Shown piece after piece: positions 41,346 through 49,378 of a stretch of 64,000 bases of DNA. Under the pieces are notes generated by a model. The model was not told the DNA's origin. It searched no databases and was given only the letters and a program-made list of their open reading frames with translations. The position numbers and the translations under genes are program-made. Source of the stretch: CAXMST01 sp963790085 (lineage in GTDB: Bacteria; Actinomycetota; Thermoleophilia; Solirubrobacterales; 70-9); contig CAWBNH010000008.1 of NCBI GenBank assembly GCA_963790085.1, positions 124,001-188,000 on the forward strand. The letters are read 5' to 3'. The stretch's first letter is position 1; each line of letters starts with the position of its first letter.

Positions 41346-42242
41346 TCACGAGTCCCGCCGGGCCCGCGCGACGATCGCGTCGGCGAGCCGCTCGGCCGCT
41401 TCCGGGGCCTGGCCGAAGTAGAGGTTCGGCTCGATCGCCTCGAGCTCGAGCAGGATCGGCTCACCGGCGTCGTCGCGGAGCATGTCGACGCGGGCGACGA
41501 GCGGGGTCGTGTCGAAGCGGTCGACGAGCATCGCCAGCGTGCTCCGGGCGAGCCCGATCTCGTCCTCCTCGGCGCTTCCGCGGGTGACGAGACCGGGGTC
41601 GTACATGGACTCCGCGACGCCGAGCTCGTCCGCGCGGGTCGGAGCTACCTCGTCGGCGCGCAGAACCGGGCGCTTGCGCAGCACGTGGCTGACCTCACCG
41701 GCGATCATCACCACCGCGGTCTCGCCGGCGGTCTCAACGCTGGAGAGGAAGGGCTGGATCATCGCCGTCCCGCCGCGGCCGGTGATTCGCGCGAGCAGGG
41801 CACGACCCTCGTCGGCGGACTGGGGCCCGAAACGGCCCGTGTCGCGCGCTCCGGCCGAGATCGTCGGCTTGACGACGAGCTCGCGCTCGAACGGAGCCGG
41901 GACGTCGCCCGGGCCGACGTAGGCGGTCTCGACGACCGGAATTCCGGCGGCGGCGAGATCGGCGAGATAGCGCTTGTCGCTGTTCCACTCGATCAGCGCC
42001 GGATCGTTCTCGAGCCGGGCCTCGACGCCGCGGATCCACGCAACGAACTCCGCGTGGCGCTGCGAGTAGTCCCAGGGTGAGCGTGCGTAGACCAGGTCCG
42101 GGGAGCTCCAGTCCGCCGCCGGATCCGACCAGGGAACGTAGGTGACCGCGACGCCACGGTCGCGCAGCTTGCGCAGCAGCAGCTGGTCGTCGGCGCCGAA
42201 CTCGGGCGGCATCCCCTCGAAGGTCGCGATCGTGATCCGCAC
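41346..42242 (-). CDS. ATP-grasp domain protein
   Basis: About 298 residues. The N-terminal part ITIATFEGMPPEFGADDQLLLRKLRDRGVAVTYVPWSDP is a pre-ATP-grasp fold; LIEWNSDKRYLADLAAAGIPVVET, ELVVKPTISAGARDTGRF and LLELEAIEPNLYFGQAPEAAERLADAIV are the nucleotide- and metal-binding parts, similar to glutathione-synthetase/RimK-like ligases of unknown substrate. The start is uncertain: GTG 42242 fits the fold start, TTG 42290 would add 16 residues, and neither has a convincing ribosome-binding site or -10 element. Confidence 0.78.
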   Translation of the reverse strand: MRITIATFEGMPPEFGADDQLLLRKLRDRGVAVTYVPWSDPAADWSSPDLVYARSPWDYSQRHAEFVAWIRGVEARLENDPALIEWNSDKRYLADLAAAGIPVVETAYVGPGDVPAPFERELVVKPTISAGARDTGRFGPQSADEGRALLARITGRGGTAMIQPFLSSVETAGETAVVMIAGEVSHVLRKRPVLRADEVAPTRADELGVAESMYDPGLVTRGSAEEDEIGLARSTLAMLVDRFDTTPLVARVDMLRDDAGEPILLELEAIEPNLYFGQAPEAAERLADAIVARARRDS

Positions 42243-42312
42243 CGGGCCATTGAAGTCGATGGGCGGCCTCGACGCCGTCAGACAGCCCAACCTGACCTGT
42301 GCGCGAGCGCCA

Positions 42313-42325
42313 GGTTCACATAACG
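42313..42325. repeat. Copy 2 of the GGTTNACATAACC motif
   Basis: GGTTCACATAACG, one mismatch to the consensus at the last base. It lies between the divergent ATP-grasp and HAD genes in a locally AT-rich patch that continues GTTGATTATCG. Confidence 0.45.
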
Positions 42326-42370
42326 TTGATTATCGTGCGTTGGCTGTGCGGCCGCTTCGGCGCCGACCCC

Positions 42371-42376
42371 TAGGAT
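42371..42376 (+). promoter_or_regulatory. -10-like element of the HAD phosphatase gene
   Basis: TAGGAT ends 7 bases before the GTG start at 42384, a leaderless layout. Confidence 0.45.
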
Positions 42377-42383
42377 CGGCCCC

Positions 42384-43199
42384 GTGTCCCCCGACTCCGG
42401 AACCCCTGGAACACCCACCGCCGCTGCCTACGACGGGTTCGCGATCGACCTCGACGGCGTCGTCTGGCTCAGTCACGAGCCGATCGCGGGGTCGGTCGAG
42501 GCGATCGAGCGGCTGCGCGGCGGCGATCGACCGCTCGTCTTCGTCACCAACGATCCCCGCAGCACCCGGGCCGAGCTTGCCCAGCGACTGACCGCGGCCG
42601 GCGCCCCGACCGAGGCTGGGCAGATCCTCACCTCGGCCACGGCAACGGCGGAATCGCTGGCCGTCGCCGCACCCGGGGCCTGCGTGCTCGCCGTCGGCAC
42701 CGAGTCCCTGCGACGCGAGCTGGCCGAGCAGGGCCTCGAGCCGCTGGGCCCCGAGCAGGCGGAGGCTGTCGACGCCGTGGTCGTCGGCGGTGGCGGCCGG
42801 TTCGACTACGAGGTGCTCAGCGTCGCCAGTGCAGCGGTGCGCCGCGGCGCTCGTCTCTGGGCGACCAACAAGGACCCCACCTACCCGACGGCGGACGGCC
42901 TGGTTCCCGGCACCGGGGCACTGGTCGCCGCGATCGAGACCGCCTCCGGCGTCGAGGCGCTCACGGTCGGCAAGCCGCAGCCGGCGATGTTCGAGGCCGC
43001 GATGCGACGCCTCGACTGCCGGCATCCGATCATGGTCGGCGACAGCCTGCACTCCGACGTGGCCGGAGCCGCCGCGGCCGGGATGGCGACGGCGCTCGTT
43101 CTCACCGGCCGCGACTCGCGCGAGGACGTCGGCGGCGCCCCCCACCCCCCGGACCTGATCTTCGCGAGCCTCGAGGAGCTCGCTCTGACGCTCGCCTGA
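42384..43199 (+). CDS. HAD-IIA family phosphatase (NagD-like)
   Basis: 271-residue hydrolase. Motif I is FAIDLDGVVWLSHEPI (nucleophile Asp in DLDG), motif II is FVTNDPRSTRAELAQRL, the cap domain includes DAVVVGGGGRFDYEVLSVASAAVRRGARLWATNKDPTYPTADGLVPGTGALVAAIE, and motifs III/IV are VGKPQPAMFEAAM and IMVGDSLHSDVAGAAAAGM. This is the standard order for NagD/p-nitrophenyl phosphatase enzymes that dephosphorylate sugar or nucleotide monophosphates. The substrate is not predictable. Starts at GTG with a -10-like TAGGAT 7 bases upstream. Confidence 0.9.
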   Translation: MSPDSGTPGTPTAAAYDGFAIDLDGVVWLSHEPIAGSVEAIERLRGGDRPLVFVTNDPRSTRAELAQRLTAAGAPTEAGQILTSATATAESLAVAAPGACVLAVGTESLRRELAEQGLEPLGPEQAEAVDAVVVGGGGRFDYEVLSVASAAVRRGARLWATNKDPTYPTADGLVPGTGALVAAIETASGVEALTVGKPQPAMFEAAMRRLDCRHPIMVGDSLHSDVAGAAAAGMATALVLTGRDSREDVGGAPHPPDLIFASLEELALTLA

Positions 43200-43274
43200 G
43201 CCGCGGGCGGCAGGTCGTCGACTCCGGCAACGGATCGAGCGTAGCCCCGCCCAGGGACCGGTTCAGGAGACCGC

Positions 43275-43280
43275 TAGATT
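43275..43280 (+). promoter_or_regulatory. -10-like element of the monooxygenase gene
   Basis: TAGATT ends 6 bases before ATG 43287. Confidence 0.45.
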
Positions 43281-43286
43281 GCGCAC

Positions 43287-44783
43287 ATGGCGCAACCTCG
43301 GGCCCTGATCATCGGCGCCGGCTTCGGCGGGATCGCGGCGGCGATCGAGCTGCAGTCGCACGGCTTCGATCGGATCACGATCCTCGAGCGATCTCCCGAG
43401 CTGGGCGGCACCTGGTACCTGAACAGCTACCCGGGGTCCGCCTGCGACGTTCCAAGCCACCTCTACTCGTTCTCGTTCGCCCAGCGCCGCGATTGGTCGC
43501 GGCTCTGCTCGCCCCAGCAGGAGATCCTCGAGTACCTGCGCGAGGTCGCCCACGACTACGGCGTCGACCGCCGGATCGTCGTCAACGCCGAGGTGACCGA
43601 GTGCCTCTGGGACGACGAGCGCTGCTCCTGGACCGCCACCGCGGCCGACGGCCGTACCTTCTCTGCCGAGGCGCTGATCATCGCGACGGGGCAACTGCAC
43701 CGCGAGGCCTACCCGCGGATCGAGGGGCTCGAGCGCTTCGAGGGGCACAGCTTCCACTCCGCCTCCTGGGATCACGACTACGACCTGACCGGCAAGCGGG
43801 TCGCCGTGGTCGGCACCGGCGCGAGCTCGGTCCAGTTCGTTCCCGAGATCGCCGAGCAGGTGGCGGAGCTGGCGATCTTTCAGCGCAGCGGGAACTGGTT
43901 CATGCCGCGCCGCAATCGCGCCTACCCGGCCCCGATTGCGGCGGCGATCAGGCTGATCCCGGGCGTCCAGGCCTTTCGGCGGCGCTTCATGTTCAACTAC
44001 GGCGAGTCGCTGACGATGTTGATCCGGCATCCGCGGACGATCGGGATGCTCGGCAGGCTGCGCTCGGCCGCGTTCATGCGCTGGCAGCTTCGCGACCCCG
44101 AGGTGCGGCGCAAGGCCTGGCCCGACTACACCTTCGGCTGCAAGCGGATCCTGTTCAGCTCCCGTTACCTGCCGACCCTGCAGCGGCCCAACGTCGAGCT
44201 GATCACCGATCCGATCGCCGGGGTCACCGCCGCCGGCCTCCGTACCGGGGACGGAACCGAGCGCGCCTTCGACTGCATCATCTGGGCGACCGGCTTTCGC
44301 ACGAACGACTTCATGTTCCCGATGGAGATCGTCGGGTCCGGCGGCGAGCGACTCTCGGAGGCCTGGGCCGACGGCGCTCATGCGCACCTCGGGATGACGG
44401 TGCCCGGCTTCCCTTCGATGTTCGTGATGTACGGGCCGAACACCAACACCTCGGGCGGCTCGATCATCTTCTACCTCGAGCGGCAGGCCGCATATATCCG
44501 CCAGGCGTTGCAGCGGGTCCGCGACGCGGGGGCCGCGGCGATCGCGGTCCGGGCCGAGGTCGAGGCCGCCAGCGACCGGGAGACGCAGGCCCGCTTCGCC
44601 GGCACCGCCTGGACCGAGTGCGACTCCTGGTACCGGGACGACCGCGGCCGGATCGTCGCCAACTGGCCCGGCTACATGCGCGAGTACGCGAGACGCACCG
44701 AGCGCCTCGACCCCGACGAGTTCGAGCTGATCGCAGCGGCCGCGACCCCGGCGGGCGAGCGGCTCGGCGCCGCAAGCCGCTGA
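43287..44783 (+). CDS. Flavin-containing Baeyer-Villiger-type monooxygenase
   Basis: 498-residue FAD/NADPH enzyme. The FAD Rossmann motif is IIGAGFGGIAAAIEL, followed by ERSPELGGTWYLNSYPGSACDVPSHLYSFSF. The type-I BVMO fingerprint FxGxxxHxxxW is FEGHSFHSASWDHD, next to the NADPH motif VAVVGTGASSVQFVPEIA. A late GYG-like element ends VMYGPNTNTSGGSIIFYLERQAAYI. These enzymes insert oxygen into ketones or oxidise soft nucleophiles; the substrate is not predictable. A copy of the GGTTNACATAACC motif lies 9 bases after the stop. Confidence 0.9.
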   Translation: MAQPRALIIGAGFGGIAAAIELQSHGFDRITILERSPELGGTWYLNSYPGSACDVPSHLYSFSFAQRRDWSRLCSPQQEILEYLREVAHDYGVDRRIVVNAEVTECLWDDERCSWTATAADGRTFSAEALIIATGQLHREAYPRIEGLERFEGHSFHSASWDHDYDLTGKRVAVVGTGASSVQFVPEIAEQVAELAIFQRSGNWFMPRRNRAYPAPIAAAIRLIPGVQAFRRRFMFNYGESLTMLIRHPRTIGMLGRLRSAAFMRWQLRDPEVRRKAWPDYTFGCKRILFSSRYLPTLQRPNVELITDPIAGVTAAGLRTGDGTERAFDCIIWATGFRTNDFMFPMEIVGSGGERLSEAWADGAHAHLGMTVPGFPSMFVMYGPNTNTSGGSIIFYLERQAAYIRQALQRVRDAGAAAIAVRAEVEAASDRETQARFAGTAWTECDSWYRDDRGRIVANWPGYMREYARRTERLDPDEFELIAAAATPAGERLGAASR

Positions 44784-44792
44784 CCGAGGCCC

Positions 44793-44805
44793 GGTTTACA
44801 TAACC
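44793..44805. repeat. Copy 3 of the GGTTNACATAACC motif
   Basis: GGTTTACATAACC, a full match. It sits just after the monooxygenase stop and overlaps the end of the possible minus-strand ORF at 44796. Confidence 0.5.
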
Positions 44806-45119
44806 CCGCCGGCCCCCACCGCGGCCCGCCGGTCGCCTTCCGGACCCAGATCCGCTCCGGCCGCGTCAGCTGCCAGCAGCCGCGCGAAGCGCTTGATCGC
44901 GGGCGGTAGCTCGACCGTGCCGGCGGTCGAACCGAGCCTCAGACCGGCGGAGGCCGCCACCGTGTCCGCGTCCCCGGGACTCGTGAACCGCATCACGCCC
45001 ACGGCGGGCTCGAGCCTGCAACCGAGCGCGGCCTCGAGTGTGCCCCGCGAGTCGAGGCGGTCGAGCGGCGGCCGGGACTGCGCCGCCCTCACCCCGTTGA
45101 CGAACTCCATCAGGTACAC
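44796..45119 (-). CDS. Possible small hypothetical protein (107 aa)
   Basis: The only plausible gene in the 441-base gap between the monooxygenase and sulfatase genes. Third codon positions are almost all G or C and the composition is balanced (LEAALGCRLEPAVGVMRFTSPGDADTVAASAGLRLG), which argues for coding; the ATG start is at 45119 (MYLMEFVNGVRAAQSRPPLD). The opposite-strand frame over the same interval is Ser/Arg-rich and looks like a shadow. The MEFVNGV beginning faintly recalls ABATE-type stress regulators, but no zinc-finger part follows. I cannot assign a function, and the gene may be a remnant. Confidence 0.4.
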   Translation of the reverse strand: MYLMEFVNGVRAAQSRPPLDRLDSRGTLEAALGCRLEPAVGVMRFTSPGDADTVAASAGLRLGSTAGTVELPPAIKRFARLLAADAAGADLGPEGDRRAAVGAGGVM

Positions 45120-45211
45120 AGTGCTGACATCGGTAGCGGCGGAGGCCGGCTTGATCCTCGGTGCGGTTCCTGGACAGCGGGGCTACGGCCGGGCCCGCCG
45201 GGTCGGACCAC

Positions 45212-45217
45212 TAGCCT
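45212..45217 (+). promoter_or_regulatory. -10-like element of the first sulfatase gene
   Basis: TAGCCT ends 7 bases before ATG 45225, supporting that start over the internal ATG at 45234. Confidence 0.45.
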
Positions 45218-45224
45218 TCTGCGA

Positions 45225-46772
45225 ATGTCAGGGATGCGGCCCGTGAGGGTCATCTGTGGCGCCGCTGCTGTGCTCGGCGCGCTGCTCGTCTGGATGCCGC
45301 CGGCGGCTGCCGAGGCGGCGCGCCAGCCGAACGTGATCGTGGTCACCACCGACGACCAGACCCTCGGCCAGATGAACCCGCGGACGATGCCGTTCACGAG
45401 CTCGTTCTTCGCCGGCCAGGGGACCGAGTTCAGCAACGCGATCGTCGTCTCGCCCTCCTGCTGCCCGTCGCGCGCCGCCTTCCTCAGCGGCGAGTATCCC
45501 CACAACAACGGCGTCTTCGGCAACAACCCGGGCTACTCGTCGCTGAAGCGCAAGGGCAACACGCTGCCGGTCTGGATGAAGCGAGCCGGCTACCGGACGG
45601 CCCACGTCGGCAAGTACCTGAACCGCTACGGCGACGTCGACGGCTGGGATTCGCCGGCTCCGGGCTGGAAGAAGTGGTACACGCTGGTCAGCTACCACTA
45701 CTACGACTACCGGCTCGCCGCCGGCGAGCGGATCAAGCGTTTCGGGACCGACCCGAGCGACTACCTGACGCGCCGCCTGAACTCGAAGGCCGTTCGGTTC
45801 GTCCGCGGTAGCGCCGACCGCAGCGCTCCGTTCTACCTCCAGCTCGACCACTTTGCGCCGCACTCGGAGGTTGGCTCGACGCCCGGGCGCTGCTCGGAGG
45901 CGGCCCAGCCCGACCCGCTCGACCTCGGGCTGTTCACGGACGAGCCGCTGCCGCAGGCCGCGCTCGATCCTGCCGAGCGGTCGTTCAACGAGGAGGACAC
46001 CTCGGACAAGTCCTCAGCGCTCTCCCTCCGGGGCCCGCTGAGCGACTTCGTGATCTCCAACATCGAGAAGCGCTACCGCTGCCAGATGGCCGCGTTGCGA
46101 GCCGTCGATCGCGGCTTCCAGGGGCTCTACAGGGAGCTGGTCTCGACCAACCAGCTGCGCCGCACGGCGATCTTCTTCACCTCCGACAACGGCTTCTTCC
46201 ATGGCGAACACCGACTCCCCAACAACAAGGGCTTCCCCTACGAGGAGGGCATTCGCGTGCCGCTTCTGGCCCGCCTGCCGCCACGCTACGGCACCTCGCC
46301 GCCGGCGAAGATCGCGAAGCCGGTCGGCAACATCGACATCACCGCCTCGGTTGCGGAGCTTGGCGGGGCCGAGCCGTGCAATCCGCGCGGCGGCTGCCGG
46401 CGGCTCGACGGACGCTCCCTGATCGGCCTGCTGACCGGCGACGACGGCGACTGGCCGCAGGAGCGCGGGCTGCTGGTCGAGCAGGGTCGGGTCCAGTTCT
46501 TCTGCGGCGCCTATGCGGCGCTATGGACCGTCAGCAGCCTCTACGCGGAGTACCCGACGCAGCTCGAGCCGACCGACCCCTGCGCCGTCGAGACCGAGCA
46601 CTACCGGATGGAGAGCGACCCGCTACAGCTCGAGAACCTCTACCCGGCGCCGAACGGGAGCGGGAACCAGACGAGGCAGGCGGAGTTGAAGCGCCGACTC
46701 GACCGCCTGCGGGAGTGCTCCGGCATCAAGGGCCGGGACAAGCGCCTTCCAGGCCGGCCGCTCTGCGAGTGA
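45225..46772 (+). CDS. Secreted sulfatase (Cys-type)
   Basis: 515-residue alkaline-phosphatase-superfamily hydrolase with an N-terminal signal peptide (VICGAAAVLGALLVWMPPAAAEAA). Metal ligands are in VIVVTTDDQTLG. The formylglycine site is C79-C80-P81-S82-R83 (SPSCCPSRAAFLSGEYPHNNG), so Cys79 needs oxidation by a formylglycine-generating enzyme; none is seen in the window. HVGKYLNRYG, HFAPH and TSDNGFFHGEHRLPNNKGFPYEEGIRVPLLARLP complete the active site. The substrate is unknown. A second sulfatase of the same type lies beyond moaA on the opposite strand. Confidence 0.9.
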   Translation: MSGMRPVRVICGAAAVLGALLVWMPPAAAEAARQPNVIVVTTDDQTLGQMNPRTMPFTSSFFAGQGTEFSNAIVVSPSCCPSRAAFLSGEYPHNNGVFGNNPGYSSLKRKGNTLPVWMKRAGYRTAHVGKYLNRYGDVDGWDSPAPGWKKWYTLVSYHYYDYRLAAGERIKRFGTDPSDYLTRRLNSKAVRFVRGSADRSAPFYLQLDHFAPHSEVGSTPGRCSEAAQPDPLDLGLFTDEPLPQAALDPAERSFNEEDTSDKSSALSLRGPLSDFVISNIEKRYRCQMAALRAVDRGFQGLYRELVSTNQLRRTAIFFTSDNGFFHGEHRLPNNKGFPYEEGIRVPLLARLPPRYGTSPPAKIAKPVGNIDITASVAELGGAEPCNPRGGCRRLDGRSLIGLLTGDDGDWPQERGLLVEQGRVQFFCGAYAALWTVSSLYAEYPTQLEPTDPCAVETEHYRMESDPLQLENLYPAPNGSGNQTRQAELKRRLDRLRECSGIKGRDKRLPGRPLCE

Positions 46773-46799
46773 ACCGAACCGGCGACGGCGACACCCGGC

Positions 46800-46805
46800 T
46801 ACGCT
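46800..46805 (+). promoter_or_regulatory. -10-like element of moaA
   Basis: TACGCT ends 7 bases before the moaA ATG at 46813. Confidence 0.45.
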
Positions 46806-46812
46806 GAAGCTG

Positions 46813-47796
46813 ATGAAGGATGCAACTGATCCACTCGTCGACGCCCATGGGCGCGTGATCTCCGACCTCAGGGTCTCGGTCACCGACCGCTGCAACTTCC
46901 GCTGCCAGTACTGCATGCCGGCGGAGGGCCTACCGTGGCTCGAGCGGGAGGAGCTGCTCAGCTTCGAGGAGATCGAGCGGCTCGTCACCGTCTTCGCCGG
47001 GCTCGGGATCCGTGACCTGCGGTTGACCGGCGGCGAGCCGCTGGTCCGGCGCAGCTTCCCGAAGCTGGTCAGCATGCTCTCCGCGGTACCCGGGATCGCC
47101 GATCTCTCGCTGACCACCAACGGCTATCTGCTCGAGCGCGACGCCGAGGCCCTCGTCGCCGCCGGCATCGGCCGGGTCAACGTCTCGATCGACTCTCTCG
47201 CCCGGGACCGCTTCTTCCAGATCACCCGTCGCGACGCGCTACCGCAGGTGATGCGGGGCCTCGAGGCGATCGCCGCCTACCCGGCGGTCCGCCCGATCAA
47301 GGTCAACGCCGTCGCGATCCGCGACTTCACCGAGGACGAGGTGCTCGGCTTCGCCGAGCTCGCCCGGACCACCGGCTACCAGGTGCGGTTCATCGAGTTC
47401 ATGCCGCTCGACGCCGACCGTGCCTGGACGCCTGAGCGGGTGCTCACCGGAGCCGAGGTCCGGGAGCTGATCGAGGCCCAGCACCCCCTGGTCGAGATCG
47501 AGCGCGAGCCGTCGGCCACGGCACGCAGCTTCCGTTTCGCCGACGGTGCCGGTGAGATCGGCTTCATCAACCCCGTCTCGGAGCCGTTCTGCGCCGACTG
47601 CAACAGACTGCGGCTGACGGCTGAGGGCAAGCTGCGCACCTGCCTGTTCTCGATCCACGAGACCGACCTGCGCGGGCCGCTGCGCTCGGGCGCGAGCGAC
47701 GCCGAGCTCGGCGAGCGGATTCGCGACGCCGTCTGGCGCAAGGAGCTCAAGCACCACGTCGGGGAGCCGGGCTTTCGCCCTCCCCCCGCTCGATGA
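46813..47796 (+). CDS. moaA: GTP 3',8-cyclase MoaA (C-terminal tail lost by apparent frameshift)
   Basis: Radical SAM enzyme starting molybdenum cofactor synthesis. Cys27, Cys31 and Cys34 (CNFRCQYC) hold the SAM cluster; LTGGEPLVRRSF follows; the C-terminal GTP-site cluster is CADCNRLRLTAEGKLRTC. As read, the frame stops after FRPPPAR with no Gly-Gly tail. One extra C in the run 47782-47787 would give RSMSAIGG and a stop at 47811-47813, exactly the conserved MoaA end whose terminal Gly-Gly is required for activity. The shortened 327-residue reading is thus probably an assembly error, and the true product is about 332-333 residues. Confidence 0.93.
   Translation: MKDATDPLVDAHGRVISDLRVSVTDRCNFRCQYCMPAEGLPWLEREELLSFEEIERLVTVFAGLGIRDLRLTGGEPLVRRSFPKLVSMLSAVPGIADLSLTTNGYLLERDAEALVAAGIGRVNVSIDSLARDRFFQITRRDALPQVMRGLEAIAAYPAVRPIKVNAVAIRDFTEDEVLGFAELARTTGYQVRFIEFMPLDADRAWTPERVLTGAEVRELIEAQHPLVEIEREPSATARSFRFADGAGEIGFINPVSEPFCADCNRLRLTAEGKLRTCLFSIHETDLRGPLRSGASDAELGERIRDAVWRKELKHHVGEPGFRPPPAR
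47782..47787 (+). other. Six-C homopolymer with one base missing (moaA frameshift site)
   Basis: CCT CCC CCC GCT CGA TGA as given; with seven Cs it becomes CCT CCC CCC CGC TCG ATG AGC GCG ATC GGC GGC TGA, restoring the MoaA C-terminus RSMSAIGG. Confidence 0.85.
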
Positions 47797-47823
47797 GCGC
47801 GATCGGCGGCTGAGCCCGAACCG

Positions 47824-49212
47824 CTAGCGGATCTTCGGCGGCGTGTCGCGGATCCGCCGCAGCTTGGCGGCGAGCACGGTCGCCTTGCGGTCCCACTTCC
47901 GCCTGCCCGTCGAGATCAGGTTGAACAGCTCGTCCGGGTCCCGGCGCAGGTTGTAGAGCTCCTGCTCCCCGACCTTGTCGTAGCTCACGTACTTCCACCG
48001 CTTGGTCCGCAGGCCGGAGAAGATCCGGTTCTTCTGGCCCTGGGCCCGATGCAGGTAGATGCCCTTGTGGAGGCGCTTGCGCGCCTGCTCCAGGACCGGG
48101 CGCAGGCTGCGGCCGTCGACCGGCTCACCGGTCTCGATCCCCGCGTAGTCGGCGATCGTCGGGGCGAAGTCGATGTTGCCGACCAGGGCCCGCTCCCTGC
48201 GGCCGTCGATACCGGGGACCCGGACCAGCAGCGGCACCCGCGAGCAGATCTCGTACCCGCAGGTCTTCTGGGCGTAACGGTGCTCGCCCATGCTGATCCC
48301 GTGATCGGAGGTGTACAGAACGATCGTGTTCTCGAGCTCGCCCTTCGCCTCGAGCGCCGCGAACACGGCCTCGATCGCGTCGTCCACCGCCAGCAGCGCC
48401 CGCTGGTGACGAGTCCGGTTCTCTCGCATCTTCGCGGCGTCGGGCTCGGGCATCCGTCGGATCCAGCGCGGCTTGTCGGAGACGTCCTCCTCGAGAAAGG
48501 CCGGCGTCTCGCGGATCTTCTTCACCTTCGCATCGGCGTACCGGGTCGGCGGCGTCCAGGGCGAGTGCGGGCCGAAGAAGCTGATCAGCGAGAAGAACGG
48601 CCGGCCCGGGGTCGTGGAGTCGATGAACTCGACGGCCTTCTCGGCGAAGACGTCGGTGGAGTAGCTCTTGAGACCGTTCTCGTCGACGACCAGGCCGTTG
48701 TCGTTGAGCCGGTAGTCGTAGTAGCCCTGCTTGCCGGCGTAGGAGGCCCAGTAGTCCCAGCCGTGAGGGACGTAGTCGTCCGGCTCGCCCCATGGGAACT
48801 TGTTGAAGTACTTGCCGATGAACCCGGTCTCGTAGCCGGCGTCGCTGAGCCAGTCGGCGATCGTCGGTTGGTCCTTGAACAGGCTCGTCTCCGAATTGCT
48901 CTCGATCCCCGTGTGGTCCGAGGTCAGGCCGGTCAGCAGCGTCGCCCGGGAGGGGCAGCAGAGGGCCGTGTTGACGATCGTGTTGTCGAATCGGACCCAG
49001 TCGTCGCGTGAGCGGGTGTAGGGCATCGCGTTGAGCGTCGTCGTGAACTGGTCGTCGGCCATGATCACGACCACGTTCGGGCGGTCCTGCTTTGCGGCAG
49101 TGACCTCGTCGGTGCCCCCGACGAAGACGCCGAACGACGCGATCACGAGTGTCGCCAGCACGGCGGCGCCGAGCAGCTTTCCTTCGCGGGTGGAGTTGAT
49201 CAATTTGGTCAT
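47824..49212 (-). CDS. Secreted or membrane-anchored sulfatase (Cys-type)
   Basis: 462-residue sulfatase paralogous in layout to the one at 45.2 kb. The N-terminus (EGKLLGAAVLATLVIASFGVFVGG) is a signal peptide or anchor. Metal ligands are in VVVIMADDQFTTTLNAMP and the formylglycine site is C85-C86-P87-S88-R89 in TALCCPSRATLLTG. FIGKYFNKFPWGEPDDYVPHGWDYW, FFGPHSPWTPP and YTSDHGISMGEHRYAQK follow. The start may be ATG 49212 or TTG 49218; GGAG sits 5 bases before the TTG and 11 before the ATG. Convergent with moaA. Confidence 0.88.
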   Translation of the reverse strand: MTKLINSTREGKLLGAAVLATLVIASFGVFVGGTDEVTAAKQDRPNVVVIMADDQFTTTLNAMPYTRSRDDWVRFDNTIVNTALCCPSRATLLTGLTSDHTGIESNSETSLFKDQPTIADWLSDAGYETGFIGKYFNKFPWGEPDDYVPHGWDYWASYAGKQGYYDYRLNDNGLVVDENGLKSYSTDVFAEKAVEFIDSTTPGRPFFSLISFFGPHSPWTPPTRYADAKVKKIRETPAFLEEDVSDKPRWIRRMPEPDAAKMRENRTRHQRALLAVDDAIEAVFAALEAKGELENTIVLYTSDHGISMGEHRYAQKTCGYEICSRVPLLVRVPGIDGRRERALVGNIDFAPTIADYAGIETGEPVDGRSLRPVLEQARKRLHKGIYLHRAQGQKNRIFSGLRTKRWKYVSYDKVGEQELYNLRRDPDELFNLISTGRRKWDRKATVLAAKLRRIRDTPPKIR

Positions 49213-49378
49213 CTGCAAGCAGGCTCCGTTGCGACTTCTCCCATCGGACCGGTCCGGCGCGGGCGGTCAGGGCGCCGCCGGTGAGAACGCCGAGCGGGGA
49301 ATGCTAGCCAGTGGCCCCCCCGCGTCCGATCATGCCGCTGTTCGGGTGCCTGAACACGGCCCGGCTAGGCTTGTTGCG

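Noticed and set aside
44893..45246. 117-codon plus-strand frame between the monooxygenase and sulfatase
   Set aside because: Ser/Arg/Pro-rich shadow composition and overlap with the sulfatase start; the minus-strand frame has better codon use, though still weak.
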